From Comamonadaceae bacterium (GTDB lineage Bacteria; Pseudomonadota; Gammaproteobacteria; Burkholderiales; Burkholderiaceae_C): DNA of 64,000 nucleotides. Positions 26,572-41,200 of this stretch are shown here, piece by piece. Below the pieces are notes generated by a model. That model had not been told where the DNA came from and did not search any database. It worked only from the letters and a program-made list of their open reading frames with translations. Each line of letters starts with the position of its first letter. The stretch's first letter is position 1. Location of the stretch: assembly GCA_027483665.1 (NCBI GenBank), contig JAIXUC010000025.1:124001-188000 (forward strand). Direction: 5' to 3'. A program made the position numbers and the translations under genes.

Positions 26572-29500
26572 CTAACCAACCCAACGCCGGGCGTTGCGCC
26601 ACATGCGCATCCAGGGGCTGGGCTGCGAAAGATCACCCTCAGTCCAACTCATCTGAACCTGACGACTCACCCGCTCTGGGTGCGGCATGAGTGCGGTGAA
26701 GCGGCCACAAGCGGTGGTCACAGCGGTCAGCCCGCCGGGGCTGCCGTTGGGGTTGAACGGGTAAGCCTCTGTGGGTTTTCCGTAGCCATCCACGAAGCGC
26801 ATGGCGCCCAGCACCTGCTTCGCATCACCCCGTGGACCGAATTGCGCATAACCCTCGCCGTGCGCCACTGCAATGGGCAAGCGGCTGCCCGCCATGTCCG
26901 CAAAGAACAGGCTGGGCGAGTCCAGCACTTCCACCATGGACAGGCGCGCTTCAAAGCGTTCGCTGCGGTTGGTGGTGAAGCGCGGCCAAGCTTGTGCGCC
27001 AGGAATGATGTCGGCGAGCTCGGCAAACATCTGGCAGCCATTGCAAACGCCCAACGCAAAGGTGGTGTTGCGGACAAAGAAGGCTTGGAACTGCTCTGAC
27101 AAGGCTGGGTTGAAGGTGATGCTGCGCGCCCAGCCGATGCCAGCGCCCAGCGTGTCGCCGTAGCTGAAGCCGCCGCAAGCCACCAAGCCTGTGAAATCTT
27201 CCAGTCGGGCGCGCCCGCTCTGCAGATCGGTCATGTGCACGTCAACAGCTTCAAAGCCCGCTTGGTGGAAGGCCCAGGCCATCTCCACATGCGAGTTGAC
27301 GCCTTGCTCGCGCAGGATGGCCACGCGGGGCTTGGCCAAATTGACAAACGGTGCCGCCACGTCGTCGGTGGGGTCGAAGCTGAGCGCCACGTGCAAGCCC
27401 GGCTGCGCTGGGTCGCCAACGGCGGCGTGTTCTGCGTTTGCACAAGCCGGGTTGTCACGGCGCTGGCAGATCTTCCAGCTCACGCTGTCCCACACTTGGT
27501 GCAGGTCTTGGAGCTTGGCTGAAAAGATGGCTTTGGTGTCGCGCCATACCTGGACTTGGCCTTTGCCCAAATCCAGCGCAGAGGTGGCAGGGCGGGTTTT
27601 GCCGATCACGTGGCTGCACGCGCCCAACCCGAAGCTGCGCAGGGTCTGCAAAGCGGCGTCGCGCTCAGCGGTGCGCACTTGCAGCACCACCCCCAGTTCT
27701 TCGTTGAACAGCGCTCGCAAGCTCAGGTCATCGCGCCTTGCGCTGATTTGCCCGGCCCAGTTCTTCGCGTCACCGTAATCGGCGCGGCTGTCTCGAATGC
27801 CGTCGCCCTCGGTCACCAGCAAATCGATGTTGAGCGACACGCCAACCTGGCCCGCAAACGCCATCTCGCACACACAGGCCAATAAGCCACCGTCGCTGCG
27901 GTCGTGGTAGGCCAGCAGGCGGCCTTCGGCACGCAGCGCGTTGACGGCGTTGACCAGGCGTATCAAGTCTTGCGGGTCGTCCAGGTCGGGCACCGCTCCG
28001 CCCGCTTGGTCGAGTAACTGCGCCAGCACGCTGGCGCCCATGCGCTGGCGACCCCGGCCCAAATCCACCAGCAGCAGCGTGGTGTCGGCTTCGGTCGCAT
28101 CGAGTTGTGGCGTGAGGGTTCCCCGTACGTCGGCCAAGGTCACAAAGGCGCTGACGATCAGGCTCACCGGCGAAGTGACTTGCTGCGTTTGGCCCTCGAA
28201 GGCCCAGTGGGTGCGCATGGACAGGCTGTCTTTGCCGACCGGAATCGAGATACCCAAAGCCGGGCACAGCTCCAGCCCCACGGCGCGCACCGTGTCGTAG
28301 AGCGCCGCGTCTTCGCCGGGTTCGCCACAGGCCGCCATCCAGTTGGCTGAGAGCTTCACGCGCGGCAGTTCGATGGGCGCTGCCAGCAGGTTGGTGATGG
28401 CTTCGGCCACAGCCATGCGGCCAGATGCCGGTGCGTCGATGCTGGCCAAGGGCGTGCGCTCGCCCATGGCCATGGCCTCGCCGGCCAAGCCAGAAAAGTC
28501 GGCCAGGGTCACTGCGCAGTCGGCCACGGGCACTTGCCACGGCCCCACCATCTGGTCGCGGTGCGTCAGGCCGCCGACCGTGCGGTCGCCAATGGTGATG
28601 AGAAAGCGCTTGGACGCCACAGTCGGATGCGCCAGCACGTCGATCACGGCTTGCTGCAGCGACACACCTGACAAGTTGAGCGACGCAAACTGGCGTGCCA
28701 CGCGCTGCACATTGCGATGCATCTTGGGTGGTTTGCCAAGCAGCACATCCATGGGCATGTCCACCGCTGCCTGCGAGGCTGCGTCGTCGTGTTGGCTGTT
28801 GGCGGTGTTCGCTGCTCCAGCCAAGGGCTCGGCAGCCACCCGCAGGTGGCGCTCTTGCGTGGTGACGCCCACCACAGCAAAGGGGCAGCGCTCGCGCTCG
28901 CACAACGCAGCCAGCAGGCCGATGCGCTCGGGGGCCACGGCCAACACGTAACGCTCTTGGCTTTCGTTGCACCAGATTTCCTTGGGCGCCAAACCGCTTT
29001 CTTCCAGGGGAATGGCGCTCAAGTCAAAGCGCGCGCCTCGACCTGCGTCGTTGACCAGTTCGGGAAACGCGTTGCTCAAGCCGCCCGCGCCCACGTCGTG
29101 AATGGCCAGGATGGGGTCGCCACGCGCGCCCAATGCAGCGCACTGGGTAATGACTTCCTGAGCGCGCCGCTCGATCTCGGGATTGCCGCGCTGTACAGAG
29201 TCGAAGTCCAGCTCGGCCGCGTTGGTGCCGGTAGCCAGCGAGCTGGCTGCGCCGCCACCCATGCCGATGCGCATGCCGGGGCCGCCCAGTTGCACCAGCA
29301 AGGTGCCGGCCGGAAAGGCGACTTTGTGCGTCAGTTCAGCGTCTATCTGGCCCAGACCGCCAGCAATCATGATGGGCTTGTGATAGCCCCGGCGCACCGT
29401 GTCCACGTCGCTTTGCAGCGTTTGCTCGTATACCCGAAAGTAGCCTGCCAAATTGGGGCGACCAAATTCGTTGTTGAAGGCGGAACCGCCGAGCGGGCCT

Positions 29501-30690
29501 TCCATCATGATCTGCAGCGGGCTGGCCATGTGAGCGGGCCGCTGCCCGGCTGTTTCTGCATCGAAGCTGAGCGCTGACACGGAAAACCCAGTCAAGCCCG
29601 CTTTGGGTCGCGCGCCTCGGCCAGTCGCACCTTCGTCACGGATTTCCCCACCTGCGCCCGTGGCCGCACCCGGGAATGGCGATATGGCGGTGGGGTGGTT
29701 GTGGGTTTCCACTTTCATCAGCACGTGGTGCTGGGCCGCTTTGGCTTGGTAGACGGCCGGGCCGACCGGGCCCACTTGGCCTAACCGCGGATCGGGCTGT
29801 GAAGCCAATGCATCAAAGCGCTGCAGTTGGTGGCCTTCCATCACCGCAGAGTTGTCGGAATAGGCGACCACGGTGTGTGCGGGTTGCACCTTGTGCGTGT
29901 GGCGGATCATTCCGAACAGGGTGTGCGGCTGCGCCTCGCCGTCGATCGTGAACTGCGCGTTGAAGATCTTGTGGCGGCAGTGCTCGCTGTTGGCCTGCGC
30001 GAACATCATCAGCTCGACATCGGTGGGGTTGCGCCCCAAGCGACGGAAAGCTTGCAGCAGGTAGTCGATCTCGTCGTCTGCCAAAGCCAAGCCAAAGTGC
30101 GTGTTGGCCAGCATCAGTGCCTGGCGGCCCGCGTCCGCTGTGCCTTCAGACCCTTGAGCATCCAGCACATGGATGTGGTCCAGGGGTGCTGCGGTCAATT
30201 CATCGAAAAGCCGCGCGGCCTCATCACGATGCCCCACCACGCTTTCGGTCATGCGGTCATGCAACAAGGCGGCGACGGCTTCGCGCTGGGCCGCAGAGAG
30301 TGCAGTGCGTGACAGCAAGCCCCGCGACAGACTCAAGCGATATTCCACGGTGCGCTCGATGCGCCGCACCGACAAGCCGCAGTTGCGGGCAATGTCTGTG
30401 GCCTTGGAAGCCCAAGGTGAAACCGTTCCTACGCGAGGCATCACGATGAAAAGTACATCGCCTTCGGTTGTTTGCGCGGGCTCGCCGTAATGCAGCAAAG
30501 CCGCCAGCCGTTCTTTGTCGGCCAGCTCAAACGCATGGTCTGTAGCGGCCCAGTGGACAAATCGCGCAGTCACCGATTGGATGCTGGGGTGAACTGCTTG
30601 CAGTTGCGCCAGCAGTTGCTCCTCACGAAAGGCGCTCAGGGCGCGAATGCCGGGCGCGGTGCCTTCAAAGACGGTGAGGTGCAGGGTCAT
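26572..30690 (-). CDS. purL: Phosphoribosylformylglycinamidine synthase (FGAM synthase) PurL
   Basis: Fourth step of purine synthesis, converting FGAR and glutamine to FGAM with ATP. The 1372-residue single-chain form starts at ATG 30690 ([10 protein letters not shown]). It has the N-terminal linker and FGAM synthetase domains ([63 protein letters not shown]) and a C-terminal class I glutamine amidotransferase domain ([25 protein letters not shown], nucleophile Cys in GVCNGCQM). The open frame extends 53 codons upstream without family character. Divergent from map. Confidence 0.97.
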   Translation of the reverse strand: MTLHLTVFEGTAPGIRALSAFREEQLLAQLQAVHPSIQSVTARFVHWAATDHAFELADKERLAALLHYGEPAQTTEGDVLFIVMPRVGTVSPWASKATDIARNCGLSVRRIERTVEYRLSLSRGLLSRTALSAAQREAVAALLHDRMTESVVGHRDEAARLFDELTAAPLDHIHVLDAQGSEGTADAGRQALMLANTHFGLALADDEIDYLLQAFRRLGRNPTDVELMMFAQANSEHCRHKIFNAQFTIDGEAQPHTLFGMIRHTHKVQPAHTVVAYSDNSAVMEGHQLQRFDALASQPDPRLGQVGPVGPAVYQAKAAQHHVLMKVETHNHPTAISPFPGAATGAGGEIRDEGATGRGARPKAGLTGFSVSALSFDAETAGQRPAHMASPLQIMMEGPLGGSAFNNEFGRPNLAGYFRVYEQTLQSDVDTVRRGYHKPIMIAGGLGQIDAELTHKVAFPAGTLLVQLGGPGMRIGMGGGAASSLATGTNAAELDFDSVQRGNPEIERRAQEVITQCAALGARGDPILAIHDVGAGGLSNAFPELVNDAGRGARFDLSAIPLEESGLAPKEIWCNESQERYVLAVAPERIGLLAALCERERCPFAVVGVTTQERHLRVAAEPLAGAANTANSQHDDAASQAAVDMPMDVLLGKPPKMHRNVQRVARQFASLNLSGVSLQQAVIDVLAHPTVASKRFLITIGDRTVGGLTHRDQMVGPWQVPVADCAVTLADFSGLAGEAMAMGERTPLASIDAPASGRMAVAEAITNLLAAPIELPRVKLSANWMAACGEPGEDAALYDTVRAVGLELCPALGISIPVGKDSLSMRTHWAFEGQTQQVTSPVSLIVSAFVTLADVRGTLTPQLDATEADTTLLLVDLGRGRQRMGASVLAQLLDQAGGAVPDLDDPQDLIRLVNAVNALRAEGRLLAYHDRSDGGLLACVCEMAFAGQVGVSLNIDLLVTEGDGIRDSRADYGDAKNWAGQISARRDDLSLRALFNEELGVVLQVRTAERDAALQTLRSFGLGACSHVIGKTRPATSALDLGKGQVQVWRDTKAIFSAKLQDLHQVWDSVSWKICQRRDNPACANAEHAAVGDPAQPGLHVALSFDPTDDVAAPFVNLAKPRVAILREQGVNSHVEMAWAFHQAGFEAVDVHMTDLQSGRARLEDFTGLVACGGFSYGDTLGAGIGWARSITFNPALSEQFQAFFVRNTTFALGVCNGCQMFAELADIIPGAQAWPRFTTNRSERFEARLSMVEVLDSPSLFFADMAGSRLPIAVAHGEGYAQFGPRGDAKQVLGAMRFVDGYGKPTEAYPFNPNGSPGGLTAVTTACGRFTALMPHPERVSRQVQMSWTEGDLSQPSPWMRMWRNARRWVG

Positions 30691-30876
30691 GGGCTTGATT
30701 GGGAAGGCTGACGGTGGCCTGTCGGAGCCCTGACGACGAAAGCGCGGGCGACCGGGTTCTGCGGCGCTGTCACAAGAGATCGCGACTGGTTGCAGTTTAA
30801 GCGGCGGGGGCTGCTGAATCGGGCGCTGAGCATGCGGAAAGACCCGCAAGCTGGCACCGGCTGCAGGGTGCGGTGG

Positions 30877-30882
30877 GATAAT
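30877..30882 (+). promoter_or_regulatory. -10 box of map, leaderless arrangement
   Basis: GATAAT preceded by GGTGG lies 8 nt before the map ATG, so the transcript would start at, or 1-2 nt before, the start codon. TGGCAC (30852-30857) is a possible weak -35 at 19 bp spacing. No ribosome binding site precedes the ATG. Confidence 0.45.
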
Positions 30883-30890
30883 TTGGCGCT

Positions 30891-31763
30891 ATGAGCATCA
30901 CCTACAAAGACGAGCATGGCGTCGAGGCCATGCGCACCGCCTGTCGTCTGGCTTCAGAAGTGTTGGACGCACTGACACCGCATATTCAGCCGGGCATCAC
31001 CACCAACGAGATCGACAGGCTGGCTGCTGAGGTGATGAAGTCCCAAGATTCCATTTCGGCCACGCTGGGCTATCAGCCCCCAGGCTACCGGGCTTACCCG
31101 AAATCGCTTTGTACGTCCGTGAACCACGTGGTGTGCCACGGCATTCCGAACGACAAGCCCTTGAAAAAAGGTGACATCGTGAACGTCGACGTCACGGTCA
31201 TCAAAGACGGCTGGTACGGCGACACCAGCCGCATGTTCATGGTGGGTGATGTTTCGATTGCTGCCAAGCGCCTGTGCGCCGTCACCTTCGAGGCCATGTG
31301 GCATGGCATCTTGCAGGTGCGCCCGGGCGCAAGGCTGGGCGATGTCGGTTTTGCCATTCAGAAGTTTGCAGAGAACCAGGGCTACAGCGTGGTGCGCGAG
31401 TTCTGCGGCCACGGCATTGGCCAGCGCTTTCACGAAGAGCCGCAGGTGTTGCACTACGGTCGCCCGGGCACGCTCGACGAGTTGAAGCCCGGCATGACTT
31501 TCACGATCGAGCCCATGATCAACGCGGGGCGGCGCGAGGTGAAAGACGGCCCTGAAAAAGATGGCTGGACGATCGTGACGAAAGACCATTCTTTGTCGGC
31601 GCAGTGGGAGCACACGGTACTGGTCACGCCCAGCGGCTTCGAGGTGCTCACGCTGTCGGCTGGCAGCCCACCGCCTCCAGAGTTTGCGCAGCAGGCCTTG
31701 GTGGCATCGGCGGCGGGGGTGGCGCAGACCCAGGCATCCACAGCCGCCACTGCCTCGGCCTGA
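30891..31763 (+). CDS. map: Methionine aminopeptidase, type I
   Basis: Removes the initiator methionine from nascent proteins after deformylation. The 290-residue protein has the metal ligands Asp100 and Asp111 ([17 protein letters not shown]), the His in [13 protein letters not shown], and Glu in FTIEPM and QWEHTVLV; His83 (VCHGIP) is the substrate-binding histidine. The last 35 residues are an Ala/Thr/Pro-rich extension absent from E. coli Map. The start is ATG 30891, just after a GATAAT box. It is 19 bp upstream of glnD. Confidence 0.96.
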   Translation: MSITYKDEHGVEAMRTACRLASEVLDALTPHIQPGITTNEIDRLAAEVMKSQDSISATLGYQPPGYRAYPKSLCTSVNHVVCHGIPNDKPLKKGDIVNVDVTVIKDGWYGDTSRMFMVGDVSIAAKRLCAVTFEAMWHGILQVRPGARLGDVGFAIQKFAENQGYSVVREFCGHGIGQRFHEEPQVLHYGRPGTLDELKPGMTFTIEPMINAGRREVKDGPEKDGWTIVTKDHSLSAQWEHTVLVTPSGFEVLTLSAGSPPPPEFAQQALVASAAGVAQTQASTAATASA

Positions 31764-31782
31764 AACGTTAGGTAAGCGGCAG

Positions 31783-34398
31783 TTGTCAGCGCCAGCCCCC
31801 ACCCTCAGCGTCCGCGAGCGCTACCAGCAGGGCCGGCAGTGGGTTCAGCAGCAGGTGCTGGCCACAGGCCCGTCGGCGCGCGGCATCAAGCGTGTTCTGC
31901 AGCAAACCAGCGCGCTGACCGACGAGGTGCTGCGCGAGCTGTGGCAGGCGCAGGGCTTCGATGCCCGCATGGGCCTCTTGGCTGTCGGCGGTTACGGACG
32001 CGGAGAGTTGTTTCCGCACTCCGACGTCGATGTGCTGCTGCTGTTGCCCGAAGGCATAGACGCCGAATCCGACGGCGCGCTGAAGGCCCGCATCGAGCGT
32101 TTCATTGGCCTGTGTTGGGACACCGGTTTGGCCATCGGCTCCAGTGTTCGAACGCTGGACGAATGCGTGAGCGAAGCCGCGCGCGACGTGACGGTGCAGA
32201 CCTCTTTGCTGGAGTCGCGCCTGGTCGTAGGCGGCGCGCGGCTGATGAGCCAGTTTCGAAGCCGCTTCCAATCGGCTTTGGACCCCGCTGCATTCCTGGT
32301 GGCCAAAACGCTGGAGATGCGCCAGCGCCACACCAAGTACGAAGACACCCCTTACGCGCTGGAGCCCAACTGCAAAGAGTCGCCGGGCGGCCTGCGCGAC
32401 TTGCAAACCATTTTGTGGATCGCCCGCGCTGCCGGGTTGGGCCAGAACTGGGACGATCTGGCTCGCCATGGCTTGGCCACCGCCTTTGAGGTCAAGCAAA
32501 TCAAGCGCAATGAGGCGCTGTTGTCGTTGATCCGGGCGCGTTTGCACGCGCTGTCCAACCGGCGCGAAGACCGCTTGGTGTTCGACTTGCAAACCGCTGT
32601 GGCGCAGACTTTTGGCTATCAAGCCACCATCACCGACGGCTACCGCGTGGATAGGCGCGCCAGCGAGATGCTGATGCGTCGTTACTACTGGGCGGCCAAG
32701 GCCGTGACCCAGCTCAATCAGGTGCTGCTGCTCAACATCGAAGAGCGCCTCAACCCCTCCACCCACGAGCTGCGCCCCATCAACGAGCGCTTCTTCGAGA
32801 AGGCCGGGATGATCGAGGTCGCCAGCGACGACCTTTACTTGCGCCAGCCCCACGCCATATTGGAGACCTTCCACATTTACGAAACCGTGGTCGGCGTGAA
32901 AGGCTTGTCGGCGCGCACGCTGCGCGCGCTCTACAACGCGCGCCATGTGATGGATGCGAAATTCCGCAACGACCCGGCCAACCGCGCCATGTTTTTGCGC
33001 ATCCTGCATGAGCCCGAAGGCATCACGCACGCCATCCGCCTCATGAACCAGACCTCGGTGCTGGGCCGCTACTTGTGGGTGTTTCGGCGCATCGTCGGTC
33101 AGATGCAGCACGACCTGTTTCACGTCTACACGGTCGATCAGCACATCGTCACGGTGCTGCGCAACGTGCGGCGCTTCTTCATGCCGGAGCATGCGCACGA
33201 GTACCCGTTTTGCTCGCAGTTGGGCGCTGGCTGGGATAAGCCTTGGGTGCTCTACATCGCGGCGCTTTTTCACGACATCGCCAAAGGCCGGGGCGGTGAC
33301 CACTCGGAGCTGGGCACCAAGGACGCCGGGCGTTTCTGCCAACAACACGGGGTGGACCGCGAAGACACGCGCCTCATCGAGTTTTTGGTGCGCGAGCACC
33401 TGACCATGAGCCGCGTGGCGCAAAAGGAAGATCTGGGCGACCCACAAGTCATCCTCGACTTTGCGCGGCGTGTGGGCAACGAGCGCTGGTTGACCGCGCT
33501 GTATTTGCTGACGGTGGCCGACATCCGGGGCACCAGCCCCAAGGTGTGGAACGGCTGGAAGGGCAAGCTGCTGCACGACCTGTACCGACAAACCGTGCGT
33601 GTGCTGGGCGGCAGCGCGCCAGACCCCGGCGCAGAAGTGGAAGCGCGCAAGCGAGAAGCGCTGGTGATGTTGGCTCTGCACGCCGAGCCACACGACGGCC
33701 AGAAAGCCTTGTGGGACACCTTGGACGTGGGCTACTTCATGCGCCACGACGCAGCCGACATCGCTTGGCACGCGCGGCACCTGTCGCGCTATTTGTCGCC
33801 GCAGACCGCTCCTGTCGAAGTGCCCACCATCGTGCGGGCCAGGCAGTCTGCAGACGGCGACGGCCTGCAGGTGATGGTCTATGCCTCCGACCAAGCCGAT
33901 TTGTTCGTGCGCATCTGTGGCTACTTCGAGCAAAACGGCATGAGCATCCTGGACGCCAAGGTCCACACCAGCAGCAAAGGCTTCGCGCTCGATACCTTCC
34001 AGGTGGTGACAGCCGCCATGACCGAGCACTACCGCGAGCTGGCAGTGATGATCGAAGGTGGTTTGTCGCGGGCCATCGACGAACGCGGGCCGCTGCCGCC
34101 GGCCAGCAAAGGCCGCGTGTCACGCCGCGTGAAGAGCTTTCCGATTGCGCCACGCATCGATCTGCGGCCCGACGAAAAAGCCCAGCGCTGGCTGCTCACC
34201 ATTTCTGCCAGCGACCGCTTGGGCCTGCTCTACAACGTGGCGCAGGTGTTGGCACGCCATCAACTCAACTTGCAGCTGGCCAAGGTGTCCACATTGGGCG
34301 AGCGGGTAGAGGACACTTTTCTAATCGACGGCGCTGGCCTGCAAGACAACCGCCGCCAAATCGAGATCGAGAAGGAACTGCTGGCGGTGCTGCAGTGA
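31783..34398 (+). CDS. glnD: Bifunctional uridylyltransferase/uridylyl-removing enzyme GlnD
   Basis: Senses glutamine and modifies PII proteins. I place the start at TTG 31783 ([10 protein letters not shown]) because TAGGTAAG lies 6-7 nt upstream and it is the first start after map; this gives 871 residues. Domains: nucleotidyltransferase ([15 protein letters not shown], about 69-83), GlnD linker, HD domain ([16 protein letters not shown], about 496), and two C-terminal ACT domains (about 695 and 800). The upstream frame overlapping map has no family character. Confidence 0.95.
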   Translation: MSAPAPTLSVRERYQQGRQWVQQQVLATGPSARGIKRVLQQTSALTDEVLRELWQAQGFDARMGLLAVGGYGRGELFPHSDVDVLLLLPEGIDAESDGALKARIERFIGLCWDTGLAIGSSVRTLDECVSEAARDVTVQTSLLESRLVVGGARLMSQFRSRFQSALDPAAFLVAKTLEMRQRHTKYEDTPYALEPNCKESPGGLRDLQTILWIARAAGLGQNWDDLARHGLATAFEVKQIKRNEALLSLIRARLHALSNRREDRLVFDLQTAVAQTFGYQATITDGYRVDRRASEMLMRRYYWAAKAVTQLNQVLLLNIEERLNPSTHELRPINERFFEKAGMIEVASDDLYLRQPHAILETFHIYETVVGVKGLSARTLRALYNARHVMDAKFRNDPANRAMFLRILHEPEGITHAIRLMNQTSVLGRYLWVFRRIVGQMQHDLFHVYTVDQHIVTVLRNVRRFFMPEHAHEYPFCSQLGAGWDKPWVLYIAALFHDIAKGRGGDHSELGTKDAGRFCQQHGVDREDTRLIEFLVREHLTMSRVAQKEDLGDPQVILDFARRVGNERWLTALYLLTVADIRGTSPKVWNGWKGKLLHDLYRQTVRVLGGSAPDPGAEVEARKREALVMLALHAEPHDGQKALWDTLDVGYFMRHDAADIAWHARHLSRYLSPQTAPVEVPTIVRARQSADGDGLQVMVYASDQADLFVRICGYFEQNGMSILDAKVHTSSKGFALDTFQVVTAAMTEHYRELAVMIEGGLSRAIDERGPLPPASKGRVSRRVKSFPIAPRIDLRPDEKAQRWLLTISASDRLGLLYNVAQVLARHQLNLQLAKVSTLGERVEDTFLIDGAGLQDNRRQIEIEKELLAVLQ

Positions 34399-34415
34399 GG
34401 TTGCGCTAGGCGCGT

Positions 34416-37054
<2,639 letters not shown>

Positions 37055-37090
37055 TCACGCACGAACAGATGCGGTCGACTGGTGCGCACG

Positions 37091-38215
37091 CTAGGAAAAC
37101 AGCCTTCTGGCCAGCGCTGAGCCTGCCGCCAAATCACGCGCGGCCAAGGTGTCGTAGAGACGGTCTAGCTCGGCAGCAATGACCCCCATTTCTGGCTCTG
37201 CGAGCGTGTGGCCGGCGTCGTCGGTGATGATCCCGTCCATGGCCGGGGCCAGGGTCAGCGCGGCAGCACACAAGCGGGCAAAAGCTTGCTCGGCGCGGTC
37301 AATCTGCGCGACATCCAAGCTGAGCGTGACCTCTCGCAGCGCAGCCAAATTCGGGTCTTCGGCCAAAGCCGCTTGGGGGTCAAACGACAGGCTGAGCAAG
37401 GGCGGCGCACCGGCGCTGCGTCCCGGTAGCACCATGCGCCCGGGCAGCGCGCCAGGAACAAAGCCTTGCAAGGCGGCTGTTTGCTGCACGTAGCCGGGAC
37501 TCCAGGCCACGCCCTTAGCCCGCAGCATGAAGGTGAGCTGCGCATCATGGGCGCTGGCAAATTGATCCAACTCACGGGCCCGTGCCACTTCTTGAAGCAT
37601 GTCAGGCAACTCGGGTTCTGCCCCGACGGCGTCTGCGAACTGGCGGGTTTTGGTGACGAACTCGGAGAACTCGATCTCGTTGAGCGGCCCCGTACGGTTG
37701 GCCAGCTGCACGCCAGCCTGAAAAGCCACGTACCGACGCTGGGCCTGGGGCGTCTCCCAAAGCGTGCCGCCCTCTGGCAAACCCTCGATCGCAAAGGGCT
37801 TGCTGCCAGCGCGCCTGGTGGACGGCAAGGCAGCGACCGCCATTTCGCCCCCAATCGAAGCCTCTAAGCTGAGCGGCACGATGGTGTCGATGAGCGCGTC
37901 AAGTGCCGGCTTGCGATCAATGGAGCGGTGCGGTTTGGCGGCTGAGAGCGGGTCGCGCGCTTGCAAAGACCCGCGCTCTAGAAAATCTGGGCCATCGTTT
38001 TCGAACGGGCCCTGAGTGAAGCCCGCCTCGCCCATGGACGGTTCGATGCGCACCACTTCTGCGGCTTGGGCTGCTGCGACAGCTACGCGAAATGGGTCGG
38101 GCTGGCGCGGGGTGTGGCGGCGGTTTTGCCAGATGGCGTGCAAGGTCAATGCCAACAGCACCAGCAAGCCCAGCAGCGCCAGCCCGAGTTGCAGCGTGCT
38201 GAAGGGGCTATCCAT
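37091..38215 (-). CDS. zipA: Cell division protein ZipA-like
   Basis: Membrane anchor for FtsZ. The 374-residue product starts at ATG 38215 (MDSPFSTLQLGLALLG) with one N-terminal TM segment (about 8-28), a basic then Pro/Ala-rich linker, and a C-terminal ZipA FtsZ-binding domain (ELDQFASAHDAQLTFMLRA, PGRMVLPG, PPLLSLSFDPQ, LTLSLDVAQI region). The position between smc and ligA is the standard place of zipA in beta-proteobacteria, which supports the call as the sequence itself is divergent. Confidence 0.88.
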   Translation of the reverse strand: MDSPFSTLQLGLALLGLLVLLALTLHAIWQNRRHTPRQPDPFRVAVAAAQAAEVVRIEPSMGEAGFTQGPFENDGPDFLERGSLQARDPLSAAKPHRSIDRKPALDALIDTIVPLSLEASIGGEMAVAALPSTRRAGSKPFAIEGLPEGGTLWETPQAQRRYVAFQAGVQLANRTGPLNEIEFSEFVTKTRQFADAVGAEPELPDMLQEVARARELDQFASAHDAQLTFMLRAKGVAWSPGYVQQTAALQGFVPGALPGRMVLPGRSAGAPPLLSLSFDPQAALAEDPNLAALREVTLSLDVAQIDRAEQAFARLCAAALTLAPAMDGIITDDAGHTLAEPEMGVIAAELDRLYDTLAARDLAAGSALARRLFS

Positions 38216-38225
38216 GCCGACTTGC

Positions 38226-41200
38226 TCAGGCCAGCTGGACCAGCGACGCTGCTGAATCCATGTCCACTGCGACGATGCGCGAGACACCCTGCTCTTGCAT
38301 GGTCACGCCGATGAGCTGCTCGGCCATTTCCATGGCGATTTTGTTGTGGCTGATGAACAAGAACTGCGTGCCACGGCTCATGCTGGTAACCAGCTTGGCG
38401 TAACGCTCGGTATTGGCGTCATCCAGTGGCGCGTCGACCTCGTCGAGCAAGCAAAACGGCGCGGGGTTCAAGTGGAAGATGGCAAACACCAAGGCGATGG
38501 CGGTCAGTGCCTTTTCTCCGCCAGACAACAGGTGAATGGTCTGGTTTTTCTTTCCCGGTGGTTGCGCCATCACCTGGACGCCAGAATCCAGAATTTCCTC
38601 GCCAGTCATGACCAAGCGCGCTTGGCCACCGCCAAACAGCTCTGGGAACATGCGCCCGAAATGCTCGTTGACTGTCTTGAAGGTGCCGCCTAACAGCTCG
38701 CGGGTCTCACCGTCGATCTTGCGGATCGCGTCTTCGAGGGTGTGAATGGCCTCATTCAAGTCCGCGGATTGCGCATCCAAAAACTGCTTGCGTTCAGAGG
38801 CCAAGGCCAGCTCATCGAGTGCTGCCAGGTTGACTGCGCCCAAAGCCTGGATGTCGCGCTGCAGCCGCTCGATCTCGGACGCCAAACCCGTCAGACGCAC
38901 GCCGCTTTCTTCAATGGACTTGGCTACAGCTGGAACATCTGCCTTGCCCTGTGCCAAGTGCTCTTCGAACTGCTCCACGCCCAGCCGAGCCGCTTGCTCC
39001 TTCAACTGCAAGTCGCCGATGCGCACGCGCATCGGCTCCAGATCGCGCTCAAGCTGCAAGCGGCGCTCGTCGCTGGCGCGCAGCTTGGTCGTCAGGTCGT
39101 CGTACTGGCTGCGCAGCGCGCCAAGCGCCTGCTCGCGTTCCAGCTTGAGCGCCAACGCCGCCTGCAAGCCAGCTTGAGCCGACGCTTCGGTCAGACGGGC
39201 CATTTCTTCACGCGTACGCTGCGCTTCGGTGGCGACAGCTTGTCCTTGCTGCTCAGCCGTGAGCGCAGCCCGCGCCAGCTCCGCGAGTCGCGCTTGCAGG
39301 CTGCGCTCGCCGAAAGAGGCCTCTTGGGCTTGCCGCTCCAGCCTGCGCAGTTGTTCGCGCGCGTCTTGAATCGCTTGGTCAGCAGCCATGGCGCGCTCAT
39401 CGAGCTGCGCATGCCGCTCTTGGCTGTCGGCCAGCTGCATGTCCAACTCTTCAAAACGCGCCTCGCAGGCGGCGCGGCGCTCCGCCAGGGTTGCCAATTG
39501 GGTATACGCGTCTGAGAGGTCACCGCTGATCTGGTCGCTGCGCTGACGGGCCTGCTCGGCCTGTTGCACCAATTGCAGCACTTGGACTTGCAAAGCGTGG
39601 GCGTCAGATTGCGTCTGGGTCGCGGCCCGGCGCAGCTCGACCAAGCGCTGTGCTGCCTCGGCGTAGCCCGATTCCGCACGAGCGAGTTGGCTGCGCGCTT
39701 CTTCAACGATCAACGCTTGGCTCCGCGTTTGTCGTTCTAGGTTGTCAATGTCTTGTGCTCGGGCCAAAAGACCCGACTGCTCGGAGTCTTGTGCGTAGAA
39801 GTCCACGCTGTGCAGGCCGACCCCGTGCCCAGATGGCACGAAGATGCTTTCGCCAGGCATGAGCAAAGAACGAGCGGCGAGCGCAGCGCCCAAGTGCTCT
39901 GCGCTCCAGCATCCATGGAGCCAATGGTTCAGCAGGGCTTGCTGGGCGGCGTCGCCTGAGCGTAAGCGACTGCACAAACTGACAACGCCCTCGGGCCACT
40001 GGCGGGGGTCAGCCGTACCTGCTGCGGTGGTGTTGGCGCTGCTCGAGGGCGCATAGAAAGACAGTTTGGCCGGGGGCGCGTCGGTTGCGAAAGAAACCAC
40101 CTGCTCCAGTCGGCTCACCTCCAGGGCGCCCAAGCGTTCGCGAAGACCCGCTTCGATGGCACTTTCCCAGCCGGGCTCGACCTGCAGACGGGTCCAAAGT
40201 GCCTGCAGGCCGTCCAGCCCGTGGCGCGCAAGCCAGGGGCGCAACTTGCCGTCTGTCTGCACCTTCTCCTGGAGAGATCGGGTGGCCTCCAGTCGTGCAT
40301 GGAGTTCGGCTTGCCGTGCCATGTCAGCGTTGAGCGTCTGCTGATGAGCGCGCCTTTGCTCGTCGAGCTGCGGCAGTTGGTCTTGAAGTTCGTGCCAGCG
40401 TGCATCGGCCAGTTCTGCGTTGACCTGAGCTTCAGCCAGTCGTGCTTGCTGGGCCTGCAGTCCGGTGTCGTCGGGCGATTGCAGGGCTTGCTGGTCGGCA
40501 CTGAGACGCTCACGGCGCTGCTCGAGCGAACGGGTTTGCTCATCGATGCTGCGCTGCTCGGCGGCCAACACCTGAATTTGCTGTTGCACCTGGACCACCC
40601 CCAGCCTTTGGGTGTTGGCATCGGCCTGGGCTTGACGCCAAGTGTCTTGCAACTGCGGCAACCTGAGCGACTGCTCTTCGACTTGCGCTGTCAGCTCTTG
40701 CGCCTGACTGGCTGCGCCATCGAGTTGCGCTTGCAGCTGTGCTGCCTCTTGTCGGGCCTCTTGTTGCCGGTCCGCCCAATGGGCTGCCTGCTCCTGCAGC
40801 TGCAACAGACGCTGCTCTGCGCGCTGACGACCCTCGACCACGAAGCGGATCTCGGCTTCCAGCCGCCCGACCTCTGCACTGGCTTCGTACAAGAAACCCT
40901 GCGCTTGGTTGAGCTGGTCACCAGCGGCGTAGTGCGTTTGCCGAACGGACTCTAGATCGGCCTCGGTATGGCGCAGGGCGGCCAAACGCGCTTCGAGTTG
41001 ATTGATCGCCTCGGCGACCTCCTGCTGCAGACGGGCTTGCTCTTGCTGAGCTTCGCGCTGGCGCAGCAGCCAAAGCTGGTGCTGCTTCAGCTCGGCGGCT
41101 TGCTGCAAGGTGGTGTAGGTGCGCGCTACTTCGGCCTGACGCTCGAGCCGCTCCAGGTTTGCCCCTAACTCTCGCAGGATGTCTTCGACGCGGGTGAGGT

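Noticed and set aside
31786-34029. 747-codon minus-strand frame over glnD
   Set aside because: GlnD on the plus strand has complete NT, HD and ACT domains. The opposite frame shows no family motif and no ribosome binding site.
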